DNA from: Escherichia hormaechei_A
GTDB taxonomy: Bacteria; Pseudomonadota; Gammaproteobacteria; Enterobacterales; Enterobacteriaceae
Direction: 5' to 3'
Assembly (NCBI GenBank): GCA_042434945.1
Contig: CP170191.1
Location: forward strand, 1,240,001-1,304,000
Length of the DNA: 64,000 bases
The position numbers and the translations under genes were made by a program. The notes below the pieces were generated by a model, which searched no databases, was not told the origin of the DNA, and worked only from the letters and a program-made list of their open reading frames with translations. How positions within the stretch are numbered: the stretch's first letter is position 1; each line of letters opens with the position of its first letter. Below are positions 46,758 to 55,160 of this stretch, piece by piece.

Positions 46758-47945
46758 TCAGCGGGGTGTGATCTCCCGGTCACGCCCGGCAAGCATACCG
46801 CATAACGCCATCACCACCGCGGCCAGCGCGCAGGCGAGCAGCGGAATGCGCCAGTCTCCGGCGGTATCGTGAATTTTCCCCATCAGCGGTGGGCCACAGG
46901 CCGCCAGAAGATAGCCAATCGACTGTGCCATGCCGGAGAGCGCCGCGGCCTGATGGGCCGAGCTGGCGCGCAGCCCGATAAACGTCAGGCCGAGGATCAT
47001 GGTGGCGCCGGATCCAAAGCCAAACACCAGCGTCCAGACGACGGCCAGCCCCGGCGCGAACCAGAACCCGGCCGCGCTGACGGCGCACATCAGGGCGACT
47101 AGCCCGGCAATGCCACGCTGATCGTTAAGACGGTGCAGGATCAGCGGAATGGCGAGACCGGGAACCGCGGTTGCCAGCTGGAGAAGCCCGTGCATGGAGC
47201 CAGCCTGCGTTTCGCTGTAGCCATGGCTAAGCAAAATCGCGGGTAACCAGCCGATAATGACGTAGTAAATCAGCGAGTTAATGCCCAGAAAAAGCGTCAC
47301 CTGCCAGGCGAGCGCCGAGCGCCAGATAGCCCGATTGTGCAGCGCGCCCGCTCCGGTCAGGGTGGCGGCCGGCTTCTGGCGCCATTGCGGTAACCACAGC
47401 AGCAGCGCCACCAGCGGGAAGAACATCAGCATCAACAGCGCCCCGTGCCAGCCACCACTCCCCAGCGACAGCGGGACGATCAGCGCCGACCCTGCGGCAG
47501 CAGCGGCTCCCATCGTCAGCGAATAAGCCCCCGTCAGTTTTGCGACCTGGCCCGGAAAATCACGTTTGATTAAGCCAGGTAACAGGACATTGCCCAGCGC
47601 AATCCCACAGCCTACGATCGCCGTACCGATAAACAGCAGCGAGGCCGACGGCAGCGAACGTACGCCAATCCCGATGCAAATCAGCAGCAGAGCGATAAAA
47701 AGGCTGCGCTCCATGCCCAGGCGCCGGGCGACGCCTGCGGCAAGGGGAGAGATAAAGGCGAAGGCCAGCAGAGGCAGCGTCGTGAGCAGGCCGGTTTGCG
47801 CCGTGCTTAAGCCATAGTCCTGTCGGATGGTATCGAGCAGGGGGGCGACACCGGTAAAGGTGACGCGCAGCGTCGTGGCAATCATCAGGATGCCTGCAAT
47901 CAGCAGCGCACCCTGTTTCCCGGAAGGTTGAATAGCAGTAGTCAT
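46758..47945 (-). CDS. nimT: MFS exporter NimT (YeaN), 2-nitroimidazole transporter
   Basis: A 395-residue CynX/NimT-family MFS transporter with 12 predicted helices. Family features include MIATTLRVTFTGVAPLLDTIR at TM1, LGNVLLPGLIKRDFPGQVAKLTGAYS, and FGFGSGATMILGLTFIGLRASSAHQAAALSGMAQS. The E. coli homologue confers 2-nitroimidazole resistance. It is divergent from nimR. Confidence 0.9.
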   Translation of the reverse strand: MTTAIQPSGKQGALLIAGILMIATTLRVTFTGVAPLLDTIRQDYGLSTAQTGLLTTLPLLAFAFISPLAAGVARRLGMERSLFIALLLICIGIGVRSLPSASLLFIGTAIVGCGIALGNVLLPGLIKRDFPGQVAKLTGAYSLTMGAAAAAGSALIVPLSLGSGGWHGALLMLMFFPLVALLLWLPQWRQKPAATLTGAGALHNRAIWRSALAWQVTLFLGINSLIYYVIIGWLPAILLSHGYSETQAGSMHGLLQLATAVPGLAIPLILHRLNDQRGIAGLVALMCAVSAAGFWFAPGLAVVWTLVFGFGSGATMILGLTFIGLRASSAHQAAALSGMAQSIGYLLAACGPPLMGKIHDTAGDWRIPLLACALAAVVMALCGMLAGRDREITPR

Positions 47946-48044
47946 TATTGTCTCTTACGTTCAGGCGAGCGCATACCATACCGATTTAAGTCGTGGTTGA
48001 AATCAGGCTAAAATGACAGTTTATCGCTAATATCGGACAACTTT

Positions 48045-48836
48045 ATGTACGGACTGGGGCTCGATGGCTACGATCCCGATAGCCAGCACGACGCGGCGGT
48101 GGCCTTTCGCATCCGCGTGGTGGCACAGGAACAATATATTCCGCTGCATCAGCACCGCAAAGGGCAGCTGATTATGGCGCTGGGGGGAGCGATCACCTGT
48201 GAAGTGGAGAACGCGATGCTGATGGTGCCGCCCCAGTATGCGGTGTGGATCCCGGGACAAACGCCGCACAGCAACAAGGCGACGCCCGGCGCGCAGCTCT
48301 GTCTGCTGTTTATTGAACCCGGTGCGCTCGAATTGCCGACGCGTACCTGTACGCTGAAAATATCGCCCCTGGTGCGGGAGCTGGTGCTGGCGCTTGCGGA
48401 CAGGTCACGGGAGGAACTGCCTCTTCCCGCTACCGGAAGGCTGGTTGACGTCCTGTTTGATGAACTGCCCCTGCAACCGCAGGAGCATCTACAGCTGCCG
48501 GTATCTCCGCATCCAAAAATTCGCCTGATGAGCGAGACCATGGCAAACGAACCTGCCGCCTGGCAGACGCTGGCGCAGTGGGCCAGCCACTTTGCCATGA
48601 GCGAACGCAATCTGGCGCGGCTGGTGGTGAAAGAGACCGGCTTAAGCTTTCGCCGCTGGCGGCACCAGCTCCAGCTGATTGTCGCATTGCAGTTTTTGAT
48701 CGGCGGAAAGTCGGTTCAGCAGGCGGCGCAGGCGCTGGGGTATGACTCCACCACCGCCTTCATCACCATGTTTAAGAAAGGACTGGGACAGACGCCCGCC
48801 CGCTATATCGCCAGCCTGACTACGACTTCCCGATAA
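48045..48836 (+). CDS. nimR: AraC-family regulator NimR (YeaM)
   Basis: A 263-residue regulator with an N-terminal cupin (IPLHQHRKGQLIMALGG, PPQYAVWIPGQTPHS) and a C-terminal AraC double HTH (WASHFAMSERNLARLVVKETG, VQQAAQALGYDSTTAFITMFKK). In E. coli NimR represses nimT, which is divergent from it; the same arrangement is seen here, with 99 bases between the starts. Its 3' end overlaps the convergent yeaL by 17 bases. Confidence 0.9.
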   Translation: MYGLGLDGYDPDSQHDAAVAFRIRVVAQEQYIPLHQHRKGQLIMALGGAITCEVENAMLMVPPQYAVWIPGQTPHSNKATPGAQLCLLFIEPGALELPTRTCTLKISPLVRELVLALADRSREELPLPATGRLVDVLFDELPLQPQEHLQLPVSPHPKIRLMSETMANEPAAWQTLAQWASHFAMSERNLARLVVKETGLSFRRWRHQLQLIVALQFLIGGKSVQQAAQALGYDSTTAFITMFKKGLGQTPARYIASLTTTSR

Positions 48837-49266
48837 ACAGCGAAACCAGTCCGGCAGCAATCAGCGGGCCAACCGGCACGCCACGAAACAGCGCCACGCC
48901 TAACACGGTGCCCACCAGCAGCCCGGCCACCAGTGAAGGCTGGCTGCTCATCAGCGTCACGCCGCGCCCGCCAAGCCATGAGACAAAAACGCCCACCGCA
49001 ATCGCCACCAGCGATTTCCAGTTTACAAAGGAGTGCAGCAGCGTTGAGGCCGGTAGCGTTCCGCTGGCAATCGGGGCCATCACGCCGATGGTCAAAATAA
49101 TGATCCCGATGGTAAGCCCCTGTTTTTCTATCCACGGGAAGAAGGTATTCAACGGTGTGACGCGAACGATGATCAGGACCAGAATGGAAATCGCGACGGT
49201 GGTGTTGTGGCTGACAAAACCCAGAGCAGCCAGGGCCAAAAGTATGAGCAGTGTAGGGTCGAACAT
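48820..49266 (-). CDS. yeaL: YeaL, UPF0756 membrane protein
   Basis: A 148-residue inner-membrane protein with four hydrophobic helices, starting MFDPTLLILLALAALGFVSHN and including FFPWIEKQGLTIGIIILTIGVMAPIASG. Same length as E. coli YeaL; function unknown. Confidence 0.9.
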   Translation of the reverse strand: MFDPTLLILLALAALGFVSHNTTVAISILVLIIVRVTPLNTFFPWIEKQGLTIGIIILTIGVMAPIASGTLPASTLLHSFVNWKSLVAIAVGVFVSWLGGRGVTLMSSQPSLVAGLLVGTVLGVALFRGVPVGPLIAAGLVSLFIGKS

Positions 49267-49372
49267 GACGGGATCCTTGCCAAAAATAGTAAGCCTGCTT
49301 ACTTTACGCGCAAACGCGACGGCAGGCAGGCTTTACTGAAAAAATTGTCTATTTTTGGGCACTTGCCTGACG

Positions 49373-51409
49373 TCAGTCCACCAGTTGCTGGATAAGCGGA
49401 CTTCCTTCGCGGATAAACACCGGGATGGTTTCCAGCGCCGCAGGCACCCGGATATGCTCCCCACCGGCGTAGCGCTCACCGTTGAGAGCGACCCAGCTAT
49501 TGCCCGTCGGCAGCCAGACATCGCGCTCACGCTGACCGGCCTGCATAACCGGCGCCACCAGCAGATCTTCGCCAAACAGATACTGATCTTCACACGTCCA
49601 GCTCTGCTTATCCTGCGGATAGTGCCAGAACAGCGGACGCATGAGAGGGTCTCCGTGCAGATGAGCCTGCTGGTACAACGAGTCAATATAGGGGCGCAGG
49701 GTTTCGCGCACGGTAAGCCAGTGCTGCATGATGGCGTAATTCTCTTCTCCGTAACTCCACAGCTCATTAGGCGAACCGCTGTTACACTGAGGAATGCCGT
49801 CACGGTAGCGCTCCGGGGGCTGGATCTGCGGTTCGCGATAGCCGTGCATGCGCAGAACCGGTGTAAACACCGCCCACTGGAACCAACGGATCAGCAATTC
49901 GTGGAACGCCGGGTCGTTAACGTTCCCTCCCTGGAAGCCACCGATATCGGTTGTCCACCATGGGATCCCCGCCAGCCCCATATTCAGTCCCGCGGCGAGT
50001 TGATTGCGAAAAGCATGGAACGAGGAGTGGACATCACCCGACCACGCCAGCACGCCGAAGCGCTGGCTGCCTGCCCAGGCGCAGCGTACAAGGTTAACAA
50101 TGTCGGTTTCGCCGTTTGCCTGGAGCCCATCGTAAAAGCCCTGCGCAAAATCACGCGGGTAGCGATTGCCCACTTCCAGTACCGGACCGGCGTGATAGCG
50201 ATAGTTGTCAAAATCATAGGCGCGGTATTCCGGTTCCGCTTCGTCCAGCCAGAACAGCTTAATGCCCATGTCGTAGTAATTTTTCTTCACCGTATCCCAG
50301 ACGAATTTCCGCGCCTCAGGATGGGTCGCATCAAAGAAGGTGGTATTGCCCATAAAATCGAGGTTGACCTGCACGCCACGTTCACTGCTGACCAGCCAGC
50401 CTTTGGCTTTCATCAGCGGGTAGAGAGGGCTGCGCGCCTCTACCGTTGGCCACACCGACACCATCAGCGCAATACCCATTTCGCGCAGCTCGTCGACCAT
50501 CCCTTCAGGATCGGGCCAGTCTACGGGGTCGAAGCACCAGGTGCCCTGATTCGGCCAGTGGAAAAAGTCGATGACCATCACCGACAGCGGCAGATTACGG
50601 CGGCGATACTCCCGCGCAACCTCCAGCACCTCCTGCTGGGTGCGGTAGCGTAATTTGCACTGCCACAGCCCGCTGATAAACGCCGGGGCGGAGGGCGGAG
50701 TACCGGTGGCTTTCACATACTGGCGGGTGATATCCGCCACCGTGTCGGCGGCGGTGATCCAGTAGTCCATTTCTCCTGTGACGCGGGCGCGCCATTCCGT
50801 CTGATTTTTTGCAAAGCTGGCTTCACCAATCGCCGGGTTGTTCCACAGCAGGCCATAGCCAAGGCTGGACTGCATAAAGGGCACGCTGGCCTGGGAGTTG
50901 CGCTGCGCCAGTTCCAGCGTACAGCCTTTCAGATCCAGCCACGGCTGTTGATACTGACCCATGCCATAGATGCGTTCATCCGGACGCGATTCAAACCGGA
51001 CGGTGAGCTGATATTTCCCCCCCATTAGCGGCTTAAATTCGCGGCCATCCAGCTTCAGGGCGCTGACATATTTATCCTGGCTCTTCTCGCTGGCACCGAT
51101 ACCCACCGTTGAACGCTGGCGCCACATCTCTTCCAGCAGCAGTTCGCCGCGCTGATTGTAGAAGGCCAGCTGACCTTTAAGATTCAGCGTCGCGGTAATA
51201 TTGCCGTTGCGCAGCGTCAGGCTTTCCGCTTCGGCGACAATCTCAGCCTGGCAAGGGGCGGCGGGCAACAGTGCCTGTAAGGCGTCATCAAAAGCCGGGG
51301 AGCAGGTGGCCCTGACGCGCAGGCTGTTTTCACCCCACGGTTCAATACGCAGGGTCTGGCGTTCAAAACGCCATTCGATACTGTTGGAATGTTGGATCAG
51401 CTCACTCAT
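49373..51409 (-). CDS. GH31 alpha-glycosidase, probable alpha-xylosidase
   Basis: A 678-residue glycoside hydrolase family 31 enzyme. An N-terminal beta-sandwich is followed by the catalytic barrel with nucleophile Asp in IKLFWLDEAEPEYRAY and the acid/base Asp in VLAWSGDVHSSFHAFRNQ. The region MVIDFFHWPNQGTWCFDPVDWPDPEGMV is typical. No signal peptide, so cytoplasmic. It follows a GPH sugar symporter on the same strand by 15 bases, an arrangement like yicJ-yicI of E. coli. It is ~95 residues shorter than YicI, so the substrate could differ. Confidence 0.85.
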   Translation of the reverse strand: MSELIQHSNSIEWRFERQTLRIEPWGENSLRVRATCSPAFDDALQALLPAAPCQAEIVAEAESLTLRNGNITATLNLKGQLAFYNQRGELLLEEMWRQRSTVGIGASEKSQDKYVSALKLDGREFKPLMGGKYQLTVRFESRPDERIYGMGQYQQPWLDLKGCTLELAQRNSQASVPFMQSSLGYGLLWNNPAIGEASFAKNQTEWRARVTGEMDYWITAADTVADITRQYVKATGTPPSAPAFISGLWQCKLRYRTQQEVLEVAREYRRRNLPLSVMVIDFFHWPNQGTWCFDPVDWPDPEGMVDELREMGIALMVSVWPTVEARSPLYPLMKAKGWLVSSERGVQVNLDFMGNTTFFDATHPEARKFVWDTVKKNYYDMGIKLFWLDEAEPEYRAYDFDNYRYHAGPVLEVGNRYPRDFAQGFYDGLQANGETDIVNLVRCAWAGSQRFGVLAWSGDVHSSFHAFRNQLAAGLNMGLAGIPWWTTDIGGFQGGNVNDPAFHELLIRWFQWAVFTPVLRMHGYREPQIQPPERYRDGIPQCNSGSPNELWSYGEENYAIMQHWLTVRETLRPYIDSLYQQAHLHGDPLMRPLFWHYPQDKQSWTCEDQYLFGEDLLVAPVMQAGQRERDVWLPTGNSWVALNGERYAGGEHIRVPAALETIPVFIREGSPLIQQLVD

Positions 51410-51424
51410 GGAAAACGCGTCCTT

Positions 51425-52756
51425 CTAAACAGGGTGTTTGGCAAGATGGATGGATTGCATTGTGCTGTCGTCGAGCTTGTACCAGCGCAGCGTGGCAAAC
51501 GCGCAGAGTGACAAGACGCCAGGCACGACGGTGAAGAGGGCGATGATGCAGTACATGGCCGTGGTGGTCTGTTCCGGGGCGTTGGCGACATAGCCGCTTA
51601 AGCCCAGCGTCCAGCCAACAATCGCGCCGCTGATCGCCATTCCCAGCTTGAGTACGGCGAGGAAGGTGGAGAAGATCACGCCGTCCATGCGTTTCCCCTG
51701 TTTCCATTCGCCGTAATCGGCGACGTCCGCCATCATTACCCACATCAGCGTGGTGGTGGCCTGGTAAAGGGTGGAGACGATAAACGTCATGGGCACCAGA
51801 ATAAGCACTGACTTAGGCGCAAAGAACAGGGCGATGCTGAGTACCCCCGCCAGTACGGAACAGTATCCAAACATCTGCACTTTGCTGACGTTCTGCGTCA
51901 GACGTTTGGCCAGCGCACTGCCTGCGGCTTTCCCGAGAATATGCGCCCCGAGCATCCACATAAAATAGCTTGCGCTACCGAGATAATAAGTGACGAAATA
52001 CATCATTGCGCCAAGGCGAATAACGCCAAAACCAATGTTGGTTAATACCAGGACGGCGACAACCCGCCATTGGTCGTTTCGTAATAAATCCCGCAGTTCC
52101 GCAAGATAATTATTGTGGGTAGCGGGAGCCTTAATACGTTCACGCGTATTGGCGAAGCAGATCCAGAACATGATGACCGCGATGGTCGCCATAATGGCCA
52201 TCGCCCAGCGGTAGCCCAGTAATTTATCATCGCCGCCTAAAAACTCTGCCAGCGGCATCATAAAGAATGTCGACAGCGCGCCACCCAGCGTGGCCAGGAA
52301 AAAACGATAGGACTGGAGGGAAATTCGCGCATCGTTGTCGGGCGTGATCACCGCGCCCATGGAGCAATAGGGAATATTGATTGCGGTATACATCAGCATC
52401 ATCAGGGTATAGCTGACGGTGGCGAAAATCATTTTACCGTGCAGATCGAGCGACGCCGGAACGGCGTAGGTCAGCAGACAACTTGCGCCAAAGGGCAGCG
52501 CCAGCCACAGCATCCAGGGGCGGAATTTGCCCCAGCGCGTGCGCGTCCTGTCTGCGATATAGCCCATCGCCGGGTCTATTATGGCATCGGCGGTTCTCGC
52601 CAGAAGAAACATGGTGCCCACGAATGCGGCAGGTAGCCCCACCACGTCCGTATAGTAAAACGTCAGAAAAATAATGACGTTATCCAGCCCAATATGGCTC
52701 GCCATATCGCCTAACCCATAACTGATCTTTTCTTTACGGGTAATTATTTCGGTCAT
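51425..52756 (-). CDS. GPH-family sugar:cation symporter, YicJ/XynB-like
   Basis: A 443-residue glycoside-pentoside-hexuronide symporter of the MelB type with 12 helices. The start at 52756 gives MTEIITRKEKISYGLGDMASH. Family motifs are LLARTADAIIDPAMGYIADRTRTRWGKFRPW and MMADVADYGEWKQGKRMDGVIFS. It probably imports the alpha-xyloside hydrolysed by the downstream GH31 enzyme. No dedicated regulator is adjacent. The 52757-53042 gap is A/T-rich and should hold its promoter. Confidence 0.88.
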   Translation of the reverse strand: MTEIITRKEKISYGLGDMASHIGLDNVIIFLTFYYTDVVGLPAAFVGTMFLLARTADAIIDPAMGYIADRTRTRWGKFRPWMLWLALPFGASCLLTYAVPASLDLHGKMIFATVSYTLMMLMYTAINIPYCSMGAVITPDNDARISLQSYRFFLATLGGALSTFFMMPLAEFLGGDDKLLGYRWAMAIMATIAVIMFWICFANTRERIKAPATHNNYLAELRDLLRNDQWRVVAVLVLTNIGFGVIRLGAMMYFVTYYLGSASYFMWMLGAHILGKAAGSALAKRLTQNVSKVQMFGYCSVLAGVLSIALFFAPKSVLILVPMTFIVSTLYQATTTLMWVMMADVADYGEWKQGKRMDGVIFSTFLAVLKLGMAISGAIVGWTLGLSGYVANAPEQTTTAMYCIIALFTVVPGVLSLCAFATLRWYKLDDSTMQSIHLAKHPV

Positions 52757-53042
52757 TGTATTCACCTTGCCAGTGTAAGGTTTATTTTTGAGGTGCTCCG
52801 TAAACAGGGTTAACCATGATGAAAAGGTTAACAATTGCGAGATCTGGCATCGGGGTTACGTAAATTTCTTTTCGTGATACCGGTAACAAATAAAGTATTT
52901 AAACAGTGACTTTATACGGGGGAGGATAGTCAACAGCGAATCGTTTCAGCGAAAAAATAGTCATTTCACGGACGCGTCATTGTCATTTAACTGTCATTGT
53001 GCGGGGGTAAAAAAGAGGCAAATGGGCAAAGCAGAGGGCATC

Positions 53043-53144
53043 ATGAACGATCCTATGTTTGTCGAAACGCTGATTATCTCCTCATCGTTTTTTATTATCG
53101 CGATTATTTTGATTGCTTCCGTGCTGCTGCTGGAAAACGGCTGA
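53043..53144 (+). CDS. yoaI: Small membrane protein YoaI
   Basis: A 33-residue protein starting MNDPMFVETLIISSSFFIIA and ending in ASVLLLENG. One transmembrane helix; length and sequence are very close to E. coli YoaI, which is also a neighbour of yeaK and yeaL. In E. coli its expression depends on PhoB. Confidence 0.88.
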   Translation: MNDPMFVETLIISSSFFIIAIILIASVLLLENG

Positions 53145-53164
53145 CCGTTAGCCAGCCGCAGTAT

Positions 53165-53665
53165 TTATTGTTTACGGAACGTCACCAGTTCAGGACGGGC
53201 GATACGCAGATAGTCCTGGGTGTCCATAATCACCGACTTTTCCAGCAGGCCGGCGTTAAAGGCGATCTCCTCGAAGCGCTCAAACAGCAGCGGATCGGCG
53301 ACCAGCGTCAGATCCGGATGAAAGCTGAAGGGGGGAATGGCGCCGAAGACGCAGCCGGTAAGCGCATCCACTTCAGCCGGACTGGCGAGAGAGGCCTTTA
53401 GCCCACCGAAATGACTGGCCAGAAGGCTCAGATCGGCCTGCCGATCGGCGGCGAGGATTGCCAGAATATGTTTCTTAACACCGTTGCCTTTTACCTTGCA
53501 GACCAGTGCTTTTGCACCCTGCCGGAGATCGGTCCCGCGAATTTCACTGACCGCTTCGCATTTCCCAACGGCCTCATGCGCCACCACGCGAAAGCGCGCC
53601 TCCTGCTCGGTTAATAAGCTGATTAGCCGCTGATGGGTCGTCGTCCCGATCACGTCATCAGACAT
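53165..53665 (-). CDS. yeaK: YeaK, YbaK/ProX-type aminoacyl-tRNA deacylase
   Basis: A 166-residue single-domain trans-editing factor; the E. coli homologue hydrolyses mischarged seryl-tRNA. Conserved elements are KALVCKVKGNGVKKHILAILAADRQADL with the active-site Lys, TGCVFGAIPPFSFHPDL, and ADPLLFERFEEIAFNAG. Diverged from K-12 but full length. Confidence 0.9.
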   Translation of the reverse strand: MSDDVIGTTTHQRLISLLTEQEARFRVVAHEAVGKCEAVSEIRGTDLRQGAKALVCKVKGNGVKKHILAILAADRQADLSLLASHFGGLKASLASPAEVDALTGCVFGAIPPFSFHPDLTLVADPLLFERFEEIAFNAGLLEKSVIMDTQDYLRIARPELVTFRKQ

Positions 53666-53764
53666 AACGATTTCACCTGTGATTTGCCAATACGTAGCTT
53701 GCTACATTAGCACGGGACGGAGAGGGCTGAAAGAAAACAGCCAGCGGGTGCGCTGGCTGTTGGG

Positions 53765-55048
53765 TCATGCGTTGCTGGTGGACGACTGTTTATGAAACAG
53801 TTCACGGAACACCGGATAAATATCATCCTGGTCGCGGATGTGCTGCATCGCAAAGTTGTCGAAAGTAGATTGCAGATGCTCATATTCTCGCCACAATGTC
53901 TGATGTGCACGACGGGTAATTTCGATATAGCTGTAATAACGAACAACAGGTAATAATTTTTTCGCCAGGATTTCATGGCAAAGCGGAGAGTCATCGGCCC
54001 AGTTATCGCCGTCCGATGCTTGTGCAGCGTAAATATTCCACTGTGCCGGGTTATAACGCTCTTTCACTACCTCATCCATCAGTTTCAGGGCGCTGGAAAC
54101 AATGGTGCCGCCTGTTTCCTGCGAGTAGAAAAACTCATGTTCATCGACTTCTTTCGCCTGGGTATGATGGCGGATGTATACGACTTCCACGTTCTTATAC
54201 GTTCTGCTGAGGAACAGATACAGCAGAATATAAAAACGCTTAGCCATATCTTTAGTGGATTGATCCATTGAACCGGAAACGTCCATCAGGCAAAACATCA
54301 CTGCCTGGCTGGAGGGATCGGGCCGCTTCTCGTAGTTCTTGTAACGTAAATCGAAGGTGTCAATAAAAGGGACGCGTTCAATTTTGGCACGTAATTCTGC
54401 AATTTCTTTGCGCAGACGTTCCTCTTCCAGCAGTTGCGCAGGTTCACTGTTGCTGATGATGGCCAAATTCTCTTCCAGTGCATGAAGTTCCCGCCGCTTG
54501 CCTGCCGTCATGGCTGTGCGTCGCGCCAGTGAGTTCTGCAATGAACGCACAACGCTGATATTGGCCGGAACGCCGTTAGCGGTATAACCCGCCCGATGCG
54601 TTTTATATTCGGTCAGCTGGCGTTGTTGGTTTTGTTTCAGATTCGGTAAGGCCAAATCTTCAAAGAGCAGATCAAGATACTCATCTTTCGAAATCTGAAA
54701 GACAAATTCATCCTGACCTTCACCATCCTGGCTGGCCTGGCCCTGACCACTGCCGGAACCTCCGCCGCCACCCTGGGGACGTTCAATTCGGTCGTTCTGG
54801 ACGAAATGGTCATTGCCCGGATGCACGCGGTGGCGCAGACCGCCACGCCCCTGATGAAACATCGGTTCGCTAATATCTTCCGTGGGAATGGATACGGATT
54901 CGCCGCTGTCGACGTCAGTCACCGAACGCTTATTAATGGCCTCGGAGATCGACTGTTTAATTTGCGCTTTATAACGGCGTAAAAAACGCTGGCGATTCAC
55001 CATGCTTTTGTTTTTGCCGTTCAGACGCCGGTCAATAAACCAGGTCAT
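53765..55048 (-). CDS. yeaH: YeaH, UPF0229 protein of the YeaGH stress module
   Basis: A 427-residue cytoplasmic protein with a von Willebrand A-like domain: MIDAS-type MFCLMDVSGSMDQSTKDMAKRF near residue 250 and the T-loop TGGTIVSSALKL. The N-terminus is basic (FIDRRLNGKNKSMVNRQRFLRRYK), followed by a Gly-rich linker (~residues 85-105). It is downstream of yeaG on the same strand; E. coli yeaGH responds to stationary phase, acid and nitrogen starvation. Confidence 0.93.
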   Translation of the reverse strand: MTWFIDRRLNGKNKSMVNRQRFLRRYKAQIKQSISEAINKRSVTDVDSGESVSIPTEDISEPMFHQGRGGLRHRVHPGNDHFVQNDRIERPQGGGGGSGSGQGQASQDGEGQDEFVFQISKDEYLDLLFEDLALPNLKQNQQRQLTEYKTHRAGYTANGVPANISVVRSLQNSLARRTAMTAGKRRELHALEENLAIISNSEPAQLLEEERLRKEIAELRAKIERVPFIDTFDLRYKNYEKRPDPSSQAVMFCLMDVSGSMDQSTKDMAKRFYILLYLFLSRTYKNVEVVYIRHHTQAKEVDEHEFFYSQETGGTIVSSALKLMDEVVKERYNPAQWNIYAAQASDGDNWADDSPLCHEILAKKLLPVVRYYSYIEITRRAHQTLWREYEHLQSTFDNFAMQHIRDQDDIYPVFRELFHKQSSTSNA

Positions 55049-55160
55049 ATGCCCCCCGTACTACATTTGCCAACTGTATGCTACGCCTGTGTTGCCGCTT
55101 CTCAGGCCCACGGTTCGCTGTCGTTGTAGGCCCAGTAACATGTGTACCGGGCCAGGGTTG

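Noticed and set aside
49355..50653. A 432-codon frame antisense to the GH31 gene
   Set aside because: The GH31 motifs on the other strand are unambiguous, and the antisense frame has no recognisable domain.
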